From: Candidatus Thermokryptus sp.
GTDB taxonomy: Bacteria > Bacteroidota > Ignavibacteria > Kryptoniales > Kryptoniaceae
Length of the DNA stretch: 5,523 bases
NCBI GenBank assembly: GCA_028276305.1
Contig: JAPYWO010000119.1
Coordinates: 1-5,523, forward strand
Direction: 5' to 3'
The notes beneath the pieces are model-generated. The model did not search any database, was not told where the DNA came from, and saw only the letters and a program-made list of their open reading frames with translations. Shown piece after piece: positions 1 through 5,523 of this stretch. Both the position numbers and the translations under genes were made by a program. Numbering within the stretch: position 1 is the first letter of the stretch; every line of letters begins with the position of its first letter.

Positions 1-578
1 TCGTTGCCGATGGGAATGTCGTGATAAAAAGGGAAGCTGTAAATGCAAATATAGTTTGTGGAGGTAGATTGATTGCAAGGGATGCTGTGATAATCGGTGG
101 TATGGTGATGAGCAAGGGTGAGGTTGAGGTGAAGACGCTCGGCGGTGCGGAATATTCAAGGACAGTTGTTATAATCGGCAGGCGGGATGTTCAAGTTGAG
201 AAACTTAGAAAAGTTACAGCGGAGATAAGGCGTCTTGAATCGTATCTTGAAGGTGTTAAGTCGGAAATTTACGCACTTGCGAGGTTGAAAATTGATTGGG
301 GTGAGCTACCTGAGGATCAGGAGAGACAATTTCAAAATTTGATCAAGTGGCGTGATGAAATACCAAAACGAATAAAACAGCTTGAAATCGTGAAGAACAA
401 CTTGCTTGAAGATATGAGAAAAGCCGGTAAAGCACGGCTTATCGTTTATGGAACAATTTACAAGAACACCTATCTTGAGATAAATGGTGCAAAGGAGGAG
501 ATAAGTTTTGATATGAAAAATTCAATTTTTGAGGAAGATTTGGGCATAATTGTCAGAACAAAAATTCAGGAAGTATGA
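1..578 (+). CDS. fapA: FapA/DUF342 family protein, 3' part (5' end outside window)
   Basis: The frame is open from the window edge (first full codon at 3) to TGA at 576-578, giving about 191 visible residues; the GTG at 21 is an internal Val, not the start. Visible residues 1-62 are short glycine-rich beta strands with repeated V/I patterns (for example VCGGRLIARDAVIIGG), typical of the right-handed beta-helix of DUF342/FapA. Residues about 63-143 are charged heptad-like helix, predicted coiled coil (EKLRKVTAEIRRLESYLEG). The last 48 or so return to beta structure beginning ARLIVYGTIYKNTYLEI. This order of beta-helix, coiled coil and short beta tail matches the C-terminal half of the family. 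FapA has been tied to flagellar assembly or polar signalling in Vibrio; the biochemical role is not known. Its place directly upstream of che genes fits a motility job. The family call is fairly sure, the symbol less so. Confidence 0.75.
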   Translation, partial: VADGNVVIKREAVNANIVCGGRLIARDAVIIGGMVMSKGEVEVKTLGGAEYSRTVVIIGRRDVQVEKLRKVTAEIRRLESYLEGVKSEIYALARLKIDWGELPEDQERQFQNLIKWRDEIPKRIKQLEIVKNNLLEDMRKAGKARLIVYGTIYKNTYLEINGAKEEISFDMKNSIFEEDLGIIVRTKIQEV

Positions 579-1870
579 GGGCTTTTGATGTGATTTTAAA
601 AGGTCTTGATTCTTTTGACCCCGATGAGCGAAGGGCGTCAGTTGAGGCGATAGTTAAATTTGGCGATAGGGAGGAAGTTATTGAAAAGCTGATCGGGCTT
701 TTAAGGGATAAAGATAAAGGCGTGAGAGATGCGGTTGCGCAATCGCTTTTGTCAATAGCCAGTGATTTTGAAAGTATGAAAAAGAAAATCGTTGAAAGTG
801 TATGTGAGTTGATGTGCTCTGATGATATTGGCTTAAAAAACCTTTCCTCTGAAATTCTCGTTAAGCTCGGAGAATCCGCTGTCCCATCGCTTTTGAATTT
901 GGCAAACCATGAGGACAAAGATATAAGAAAAATGGCGATTGATGTTTTGGGATTGATAGGAGATGAGAAAACGGAGGATTTTTTGATTTGGAAACTAAAC
1001 GATCCAGACCCAAATGTCGTTGTCTCTGTTATTGAAGCGCTTGGAAATGTCGGCGGTGAGAAAACGGTTAGGTTTTTAATTGATTCGTTTGAGAAGTTTG
1101 AGTTTGCGCAAATTCAAATCGTTGAGTCGCTTGGTAAAATAGCTGAGAGATTTCATAAGAGTGAGTTTCTGAAATTGCTCCATGAATTTCTCATCAACTT
1201 GTTTGACCATGTTGATGACCCGATACTTAAAAGTGCGATTGTTGAATCGCTCGGAAAGGTCGGGGATAAATCGTTGGTTGATTTTTTAATCAATCTCGTC
1301 AATGATGAGAACAAGGCGATTCAAAAGATGGCAGTGATATCAATTGTCAAGATTTGTTCTCGTGACGGATGCAATTTTAAGTCAAACAAACATTTCTTCA
1401 AGTTTTTCTTTCAGAGGGCGAAGGAAATTTTTTACAACGGCGATGACAAAAGTTTTAAAATTGACCTTTTGAAGTTTTTGTCAAAGTGGTGTGATTTTGA
1501 TGAGGTAAAGGACTTTTTAATCAATGTTTTCTTGACATCTTCGGATGAGATTTATTCTGTTGCCTTTGATATAATAAAGTCGGATGCGGGAAGATTTATA
1601 AGTTATGCGTTAAATGATAGTTCAATTACAGGCGATGAATTTGTAAAGTTAATCGGTGAGATTTTTTATGGTAAGAGGGAGATTTTGATCGGTTTGGGGA
1701 AGGAAATTAAAAATGTCATTGCTGAGAAAATTCTTTCCGTTTTTGACTCTGTAAGTCCCGATGAAAAGGTTGTGATTTTTGAAGTTCTCCCATTTTTAAG
1801 CCGGGATGCATTTGCCAAGGCGTTGCCTTATTTTCAGAAAGACCCTGTTGTAAGGATTTATTTAACTTAA
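575..1870 (+). CDS. HEAT-repeat (PBS-lyase-like) protein, probable scaffold
   Basis: This 431-residue all-helical protein has no signal peptide or membrane segment. Residues about 16-260 hold degenerate HEAT units of about 30 residues with the recurring pattern D-x-x-x-x-V/I-R/K-x-x-A/S-x-x-x-L-G-x-I/V-G-D. Clear examples are DKDIRKMAIDVLGLIGD (114-130), DPNVVVSVIEALGNVG (145-160) and DPILKSAIVESLGKVGD (215-231). Residues 270-431 stay helical and hydrophobic but the repeat decays, so this half may be a separate helical domain. The ATG sits in an ATGA overlap with the fapA stop, after AGGAAG, and the next Met is residue 69, so the start is secure and probably translationally coupled. HEAT solenoids bind other proteins; no catalytic motif is visible. 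Partners among FapA, CheR or the receivers are inference from position only. A phycobilin lyase is unlikely in this context. Confidence 0.8.
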   Translation: MRAFDVILKGLDSFDPDERRASVEAIVKFGDREEVIEKLIGLLRDKDKGVRDAVAQSLLSIASDFESMKKKIVESVCELMCSDDIGLKNLSSEILVKLGESAVPSLLNLANHEDKDIRKMAIDVLGLIGDEKTEDFLIWKLNDPDPNVVVSVIEALGNVGGEKTVRFLIDSFEKFEFAQIQIVESLGKIAERFHKSEFLKLLHEFLINLFDHVDDPILKSAIVESLGKVGDKSLVDFLINLVNDENKAIQKMAVISIVKICSRDGCNFKSNKHFFKFFFQRAKEIFYNGDDKSFKIDLLKFLSKWCDFDEVKDFLINVFLTSSDEIYSVAFDIIKSDAGRFISYALNDSSITGDEFVKLIGEIFYGKREILIGLGKEIKNVIAEKILSVFDSVSPDEKVVIFEVLPFLSRDAFAKALPYFQKDPVVRIYLT

Positions 1871-1888
1871 CGAAAAAATTCTTTTGTG

Positions 1889-2761
1889 ATGGCATCGCAA
1901 TTTACAAATAGGACATCTTCAGTGGATGTCATTCTCAAAGACGATGAATTTTTTGAATTGAGGGATTTCATTGTGCGTGTATCTGGTATATTTTTCCCTG
2001 ACAGTAAAAGGTATTTTATAGAGTCACGGCTTAAAAAGAGAGTTGAACAGTTGGGTTTTTCTTCGTTTAGGGAATATGTTGATTTTTTGAGGTTTTCGCC
2101 ATATAGGGGCAAAGAACTTGATATTTTATTCGGGTTGATAACCGTCAACGAGACATATTTTTTCAGGGATGAGTTGCAGTTGAAGGTGATTGAGGAAATC
2201 ATTTTGCCCGAGTTGATAAATTCAAAGCCGAGGAATGGTTTTAGGCGTTTGAGGATATGGAGTGCGGGTTGCTCAACGGGTGAAGAGCCCTATACGATAG
2301 CGATGATTTTTCTTGAGAAGATCAAGCCGAAATTTCCAGATGTCGTTGTTGAAATAATTGGAACTGACATCAATGGTTCTGTCCTTGAAGTTGCGAAGAT
2401 GGGAGTATATGGGAATTATTCTGTCAGGTTTGTCCCGGAGAATTATCTGAGCAAATTCTTTGAGATCAAGGGGGATGAATTTTATTTGAAAGATGAGGTT
2501 AGACGGCTTGTTCGTTTTGAACGGATTAATTTGGTTGATAAATTTCAGATGCTGGGGATGAAGGGTTTTGACCTCGTGCTATTGCGGAATGTTTTGATTT
2601 ATCTTGATGAAGGGGCAAGAAGGGAAGTTGTCTCTTTGATTTACGATTCGCTCAATAGAGGTGGTTATCTTATGGTTGGGTATTCTGAAAGTTTGAGAAA
2701 TGTGACAAAGGCGTTTAAAGTAGTTTATTTTGAAAAAGCAGTAGCATATAAAAAAGAGTGA
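1889..2761 (+). CDS. cheR: CheR, chemoreceptor glutamate methyltransferase
   Basis: CheR transfers methyl from S-adenosylmethionine to glutamates of chemoreceptors, acting in the cytoplasm at receptor arrays during adaptation, opposed by CheB. Numbered from ATG 1889 (290 residues, normal family length): an N-terminal helical CheR domain (about 15-100) ends in the hallmark NETYFFR (87-93). The Rossmann SAM-binding motif WSAGCSTGEEPYTIAM is at 124-139, the acidic GTDIN after strand 2 at 158-162, RNVLIYLD at 233-240 and GGYLMVGYSESL at 258-269. All key motifs are intact. It follows the HEAT gene by 15-18 bases. The start is uncertain: GTG 1886 and ATG 1889 are adjacent and neither has a good ribosome binding site, while in-frame GTG 1922 has AGGA 8 bases upstream and would remove only residues before the conserved domain. 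The function is near certain; the exact N-terminus is not. Confidence 0.93.
   Translation: MASQFTNRTSSVDVILKDDEFFELRDFIVRVSGIFFPDSKRYFIESRLKKRVEQLGFSSFREYVDFLRFSPYRGKELDILFGLITVNETYFFRDELQLKVIEEIILPELINSKPRNGFRRLRIWSAGCSTGEEPYTIAMIFLEKIKPKFPDVVVEIIGTDINGSVLEVAKMGVYGNYSVRFVPENYLSKFFEIKGDEFYLKDEVRRLVRFERINLVDKFQMLGMKGFDLVLLRNVLIYLDEGARREVVSLIYDSLNRGGYLMVGYSESLRNVTKAFKVVYFEKAVAYKKE
1910..1913 (+). promoter_or_regulatory. Possible ribosome binding site for a later cheR start
   Basis: AGGA lies 8 bases before in-frame GTG 1922, codon 12 when counting from ATG 1889. The upstream candidate starts at 1886/1889 are preceded by AT-rich sequence (aaaaaattctttt) without a purine Shine-Dalgarno run. This makes 1922 a credible alternative start, but AGGA is short and could be chance. 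Confidence 0.3.
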
Positions 2762-2767
2762 GGTGAT
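2761..2767 (+). promoter_or_regulatory. Ribosome binding site of first cheY, fixes its start
   Basis: AGGTGAT begins on the last base of the cheR stop codon and lies 4 bases before ATG 2772. This spacing supports ATG 2772 rather than GTG 2763, which lies inside the Shine-Dalgarno sequence itself. The arrangement suggests reinitiation by ribosomes that have just finished cheR. Confidence 0.7.
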
Positions 2768-2771
2768 AAAA

Positions 2772-3140
2772 ATGGCGAGAACAATTCTTGTCGTTGATGA
2801 TTCACCCACGATAAGAAAATTTGTTTCACTTGCGCTTGAAAATATGGGATACAATGTCGTCACCGCTTCGGATGGGATGGAGGTCTTTGAGGTTCTTGGA
2901 AGGGTTGATAATGTTGATCTGATAATAACTGATCTTAACATGCCAAATCTTGATGGTTTTGAGCTTATAAAAGCGCTTCGTTCAGATGAAAGGTTCAAGG
3001 ATATACCTATAATTATACTTTCGTCGCTTTCGGATGGTAAAAGTATTGATATGGGTTTAAAGCTTGGCGCAAATTCTTACCTTGTTAAACCGTTCAACGC
3101 AAAGCGAGTTCAATATGAAGTTTCAAAATATCTAAACTAA
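2772..3140 (+). CDS. CheY-like single-domain response regulator (first copy)
   Basis: This is a stand-alone receiver of 122 residues with no output domain. Acidic pocket D9-D10, phosphoacceptor D54 (in IITDLNMPNLDG), switch S84, Y103 and K106 (in YLVKPF) all fall at the spacing known from E. coli CheY (D57, T87, Y106, K109). It should therefore accept phosphate from CheA His54. It differs from the second copy in having Leu rather than Trp after the phospho-Asp, Ser rather than Thr at the switch position, and the segment ILSSLSDGKSIDMG. The start is taken at ATG 2772 because AGGTGAT precedes it at the right distance; GTG 2763 would add three residues. It lies between cheR and the canonical cheY. 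The role could be a second motor signal, a phosphate sink, or a link to another output; the sequence does not decide, so no gene symbol is given. Confidence 0.9.
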   Translation: MARTILVVDDSPTIRKFVSLALENMGYNVVTASDGMEVFEVLGRVDNVDLIITDLNMPNLDGFELIKALRSDERFKDIPIIILSSLSDGKSIDMGLKLGANSYLVKPFNAKRVQYEVSKYLN

Positions 3141-3155
3141 AAGGGGTGAAGAAGT

Positions 3156-3539
3156 ATGGAAGATGGAAAGATTAGATTCCTTGTCGTTGATGATTCCCCA
3201 ACTATGAGGAGAATTGTCATAAATGCTTTGAAGAACATCGGTTATACTGATATCGTTGAGGCGGAAGATGGAAAGGATGCGCTTGCGAAGTTATATTCGG
3301 AGAAAATTGATTTCATAATAACCGACTGGAATATGCCAAACATGACAGGTCTTGAGCTAACGAGAGCTGTTAGGTCTGATCCAAATTTTGCAAATATCCC
3401 CATTCTCATGGTGACAACTCGTGGTATGAAACAGGATGTCATTGAGGCACTTGAAGCGAGGGTGAATAATTACATAGTCAAGCCATTTACCCCGCAAGTG
3501 TTGAAGGAAAAGATAGAACAAATCTTGAAAACAGTTTAA
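3156..3539 (+). CDS. cheY: CheY, flagellar switch response regulator (second copy)
   Basis: This 127-residue receiver keeps exactly the E. coli CheY numbering: D12 and D13 bind Mg2+, D57 is phosphorylated, T87 and Y106 are the switch pair, and K109 is the conserved lysine in VKPF. FLVVDDSPTMRRIV, ITDWNMPNM and ILMVTT are very close to the enteric protein, including W58. In that family CheY-P leaves CheA and binds FliM to change flagellar rotation. A GGGGTGA Shine-Dalgarno at 3143-3149 stands 6 bases before ATG 3156. It lies 15 bases after the first receiver and 12 bases before cheZ, the expected phosphatase partner. One oddity is R102 where most CheYs have the Gly of the A-G-A/V turn before Y106. 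This copy is the better candidate for the motor-binding CheY. Confidence 0.95.
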   Translation: MEDGKIRFLVVDDSPTMRRIVINALKNIGYTDIVEAEDGKDALAKLYSEKIDFIITDWNMPNMTGLELTRAVRSDPNFANIPILMVTTRGMKQDVIEALEARVNNYIVKPFTPQVLKEKIEQILKTV

Positions 3540-3540
3540 A

Positions 3541-3549
3541 GGAGGTGAT
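3541..3549 (+). promoter_or_regulatory. Strong ribosome binding site of cheZ
   Basis: GGAGGTGAT is a full-length match to the usual 16S anti-Shine-Dalgarno, with GGAGG ending 6 bases before ATG 3552. It lies immediately after the cheY stop (TAA 3537-3539). It is the strongest site in the window, suggesting that CheZ is well translated. An out-of-frame ATG at 3548 lies inside the site and is not a start. Confidence 0.8.
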
Positions 3550-3551
3550 GT

Positions 3552-4397
3552 ATGGTGAATGGTGAAACAAAATTAGTAAAGCGAGTTGATTCAATTTTGC
3601 GGGAGATAGAAGAGTTAAAGGCGATATTTATCCTCGGTCAGAGGGTTATTCCTTTTCTTGAGGAGTTGTTCCATTTCGTCCGAGAGGTTGGACCGATGCT
3701 TGATGAGATAAACAAGTCGCTTGAAGAGAGCTCAAATAAGATTCCTCGGGCGTCAAATCAACTTAACACGGTTACGAAAACGACGGAGGTTGCGACGACG
3801 GAAATTCTTGATGCACTTGACCAGATGAGCTTGAAATTCGGCGAGATGAAAGGTTTTATAAATGTTATGAAGCAATCTTATGAAAAGCAGAAAAAAATTG
3901 CAGGGAGGATTGGGAGATACATTGAGAGAGGTGAATTTGATAAAGTTTCCAAAAATTGGGTTAAGTTTTATACGGCGTTTAAATCGCTCAATGGGTTTGA
4001 TGATATACTTGAAAAGCTTTCAGATGTGAAAAGGGATGCCGATAACATAATGGTCGCCTTGCAGTTTCAGGACATTACGGCTCAACAAATATCGGCGATA
4101 AATCATCTTATAGAGTCGGTTCAAGAGAAATTGAATCATCTGCTTGGAAAACTCGGTAATCTTGACATTAAAAAAGATTCTTCCGTCTCGAGTAGGAATG
4201 TCGCTTCTTTTAACCCTGATGCTGAATATGATAGGACTGGGGCAAAGCAGAAAGCAGTTGATGAGATTTTAAATGGTATCATTGAAAGAGATGAAGAAGC
4301 AGGGGATAGGGCATCCCAAGAGGAAATAGATGAACTTTTCAATAAGAGCGAGAAAATAAAAAGCGGTGAGGGAGATGTCAACTCCGGCAATTTTTGA
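3552..4397 (+). CDS. cheZ: CheZ-type CheY-P phosphatase with long C-terminal tail
   Basis: CheZ speeds dephosphorylation of CheY-P and so ends the signal at the motor. The protein has 281 residues, longer than the 214 of E. coli CheZ. Residues about 10-63 are helical. Helix one of the phosphatase hairpin carries IPRASNQLNTVTKTTEVATT (64-83), matching the conserved IPDAR..L..V..MT region. Helix two carries LQFQDITAQQ (170-179), where D174 and Q178 correspond to E. coli D143 and catalytic Q147. Residues about 203-235 look like a disordered linker. ASQEEIDELFNK (254-265) matches the C-terminal CheY-binding peptide of E. coli CheZ (ASQDQVDDLL) and the FliM N-terminal motif. A second similar motif, AKQKAVDEILNG, is at 231-242. 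The stop lies 23 bases inside cheA. The catalytic residues are present, so activity is expected; the phosphatase assignment is strong despite low overall similarity to enteric CheZ. Confidence 0.9.
   Translation: MVNGETKLVKRVDSILREIEELKAIFILGQRVIPFLEELFHFVREVGPMLDEINKSLEESSNKIPRASNQLNTVTKTTEVATTEILDALDQMSLKFGEMKGFINVMKQSYEKQKKIAGRIGRYIERGEFDKVSKNWVKFYTAFKSLNGFDDILEKLSDVKRDADNIMVALQFQDITAQQISAINHLIESVQEKLNHLLGKLGNLDIKKDSSVSSRNVASFNPDAEYDRTGAKQKAVDEILNGIIERDEEAGDRASQEEIDELFNKSEKIKSGEGDVNSGNF
4365..4369 (+). promoter_or_regulatory. Ribosome binding site of cheA inside cheZ
   Basis: GGTGA, followed by GGGAG, stands 5 bases before ATG 4375 and lies within the last codons of cheZ. It supports 4375 as the cheA start over the in-frame ATG 4405, which has no purine-rich leader. 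The 23-base overlap that results suggests translational coupling of phosphatase and kinase. Confidence 0.6.
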
Positions 4398-5523
4398 CGA
4401 TGAAATGAAGGAGATAGTTGAAAGTTTTATCGTTGAGACAAAGGAACTTCTGGATAAACTTGACAATGATTTGGTTGAGCTTGAGAAAAGGCAAAACGAT
4501 GTTGAGCTTTTAAATGCGATCTTTCGTTATGTTCATACTATTAAAGGAACTTCTTCTTTTATCGGTTTTGAGCAGATGAGCGAGTTGACCCATAAGTTTG
4601 AGGATGTGTTGAACAAATTGCGAAAGTTTGAATTGAAGTTAAATCCTGAGATAATGGATGTGATACTTGAGGCGCAGGATTTGATGAAGGTTTTGCTTTC
4701 AAAGCTTGAGACAAATGATTTAAGCCCGATTGATATAAGTGGTGTCGTTTCAAAACTTGAAAGAATAAGTCGTGGTGAATTTTTAATTGAAGAAGATGTT
4801 GAGAAAGCTTCAGTTGACAATGTGTCGCAGAAATTGCAGTCAAAGGTTATTGACAAGACGGTTAGAATTGATGTTGAACGACTTGACGAGTTGATGAACC
4901 TTGTAGGCGAGCTTGTTCTTGGGAGAAACAGGTTAACGCAGATAGTTTCTGGGATAGTTGAGAGATTTGAGGGTGAGTCGCTTGCCCGTGAGCTTATGGA
5001 TACTATAGCGCAGGTTGATTATTTAACATCTGAGCTTCAAGCTGTTGTAATGCGTGCGAGGATGATGCCAATTGCGAAAGTTTTCAGCAAGTTCCCTCGC
5101 ATTGTCAGGGACCTTTCAAGGGATTTGAATAAGGAGGTGGAGCTTTTAATTTATGGTGAAGAAACTGAGGTTGACAAATCCGTTATAGAGTCCATACACG
5201 ATCCGCTTGTTCATTTGATAAGGAATGCAATTGACCATGGAATTGAAACGCCACAGGAGAGAAAGGCGGTCGGGAAACCGGAGAAGGGTAAGGTTATTTT
5301 GAGAGCTGAACACGAGGGAAATTTCATCGTTATAACGGTTGAAGACGATGGTCGTGGCATAGACCCTGAAAGGGTTAGAAGAAAAGCGGTTGAGAAAAAG
5401 ATTATAACAGAGCAAGAGGCAAGTTCAATAAGTGATAGGGATGCTTTAAATTTGATTTTTTTGCCGGGATTTAGCACGGCAAGTAAAGTAACTAATGTTT
5501 CAGGTCGCGGTGTTGGGCTTGAT
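4375..5523 (+). CDS. cheA: CheA chemotaxis histidine kinase, 5' part (3' end outside window)
   Basis: The frame runs from ATG 4375 to the window edge without a stop, giving 383 residues. P1 (HPt, about 1-130) holds the phosphorylated H54 in FRYVHTIKGTSSF, followed by FEQMSELTHKFEDVLNKL. The P3 dimerisation domain starts near 160 (TVRIDVERLDELMNLVGELV) and runs to about 232. In P4 (ATPase) the N box HLIRNAIDHGIE (280-291, Asn284), G1 box DDGRGID (324-330), F box LIFLPGFSTA (360-369) and the start of G2, GRGVGLD (377-383), are intact. The rest of P4 and the CheW-like P5 domain must lie downstream. Between P1 and P3 there are only about 30 residues, too few for a P2 domain. CheA works at receptor arrays with CheW and phosphorylates CheY and CheB. 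It overlaps cheZ by 23 bases. The identity is certain. Confidence 0.97.
   Translation, partial: MSTPAIFDDEMKEIVESFIVETKELLDKLDNDLVELEKRQNDVELLNAIFRYVHTIKGTSSFIGFEQMSELTHKFEDVLNKLRKFELKLNPEIMDVILEAQDLMKVLLSKLETNDLSPIDISGVVSKLERISRGEFLIEEDVEKASVDNVSQKLQSKVIDKTVRIDVERLDELMNLVGELVLGRNRLTQIVSGIVERFEGESLARELMDTIAQVDYLTSELQAVVMRARMMPIAKVFSKFPRIVRDLSRDLNKEVELLIYGEETEVDKSVIESIHDPLVHLIRNAIDHGIETPQERKAVGKPEKGKVILRAEHEGNFIVITVEDDGRGIDPERVRRKAVEKKIITEQEASSISDRDALNLIFLPGFSTASKVTNVSGRGVGLD

Noticed and set aside
553..918. Reverse-strand open frame of 121 codons over the start of the HEAT gene.
   Set aside because: Serine-rich composition typical of an antisense shadow, no recognisable domain, and fully covered by the better-supported + strand genes.
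1532..1575. TTGACA at 1532 and TATAAT at 1570 inside the HEAT gene, considered as an internal promoter for cheR.
   Set aside because: The spacing between the hexamers is 32 bases, far from 17, and such hexamers are expected by chance in AT-rich coding DNA.
1871..1885. HEAT-cheR gap considered as a terminator or transcript boundary.
   Set aside because: It is only 15 bases, with no inverted repeat; too short for a hairpin terminator.
2763..2771. GTG 2763 as start of the first cheY.
   Set aside because: The codon lies inside the AGGTGAT Shine-Dalgarno sequence that serves ATG 2772, and receivers normally begin a few residues before the first beta strand, as from 2772.
2787..3196. A 17-base exact direct repeat, at 2787-2803 and 3180-3196.
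   Set aside because: It encodes the conserved L-V-V-D-D-S motif of the two receivers; shared codon choice in a conserved motif explains it without a recombination site.
4533..4856. Two overlapping reverse-strand open frames opposite cheA (107 and 94 codons).
   Set aside because: They lie opposite well-conserved HPt coding sequence, are low in complexity and resemble no family; they are shadows of cheA.

Overview
The window is a compact block of genes all on the + strand, with coding sequence from first to last base and no gap longer than about 15 bases. It is a chemotaxis and motility operon, cut at both ends. The order is: 3' part of a FapA/DUF342 protein, a HEAT-repeat protein, CheR methyltransferase, a CheY-like receiver, a second and very canonical CheY, a CheZ-type phosphatase, and the 5' two thirds or so of the CheA kinase. 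The CheA reading frame is open to the window edge.

The DNA is AT-rich. Several starts follow good Shine-Dalgarno sequences (GGAGGTGAT before cheZ, AGGTGAT before the first cheY). Start and stop codons overlap or nearly touch (fapA/HEAT by 4 bases, cheZ/cheA by 23 bases), as expected for one polycistronic, translationally coupled transcript. This suggests a flagellated Gram-negative-type bacterium. A CheZ together with FapA and a HEAT protein might fit a deep-branching or thermophilic lineage outside the enterics, but the sequence gives no firm taxonomic marker, so that is a weak inference.

How the parts should work together: CheA autophosphorylates on His54 in response to receptor state. It passes phosphate to the two receivers (Asp54 in the first, Asp57 in the second). 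CheY-P binds the flagellar switch, CheZ removes the phosphate, and CheR methylates receptors for adaptation. CheW, CheB and receptors are not in the window and may lie downstream or elsewhere. FapA is linked to flagellar assembly in other bacteria. The HEAT protein has no known enzymatic function and is probably a protein-binding scaffold.

The points most worth a second look are: a CheZ whose long C-terminal tail carries two successive CheY-P-binding-like (FliM-like) motifs; a CheA with no room for a P2 (CheY/CheB-docking) domain; and a HEAT-repeat protein embedded in the operon. There are no RNA genes, mobile elements, CRISPR arrays or convincing promoters or terminators in the window.
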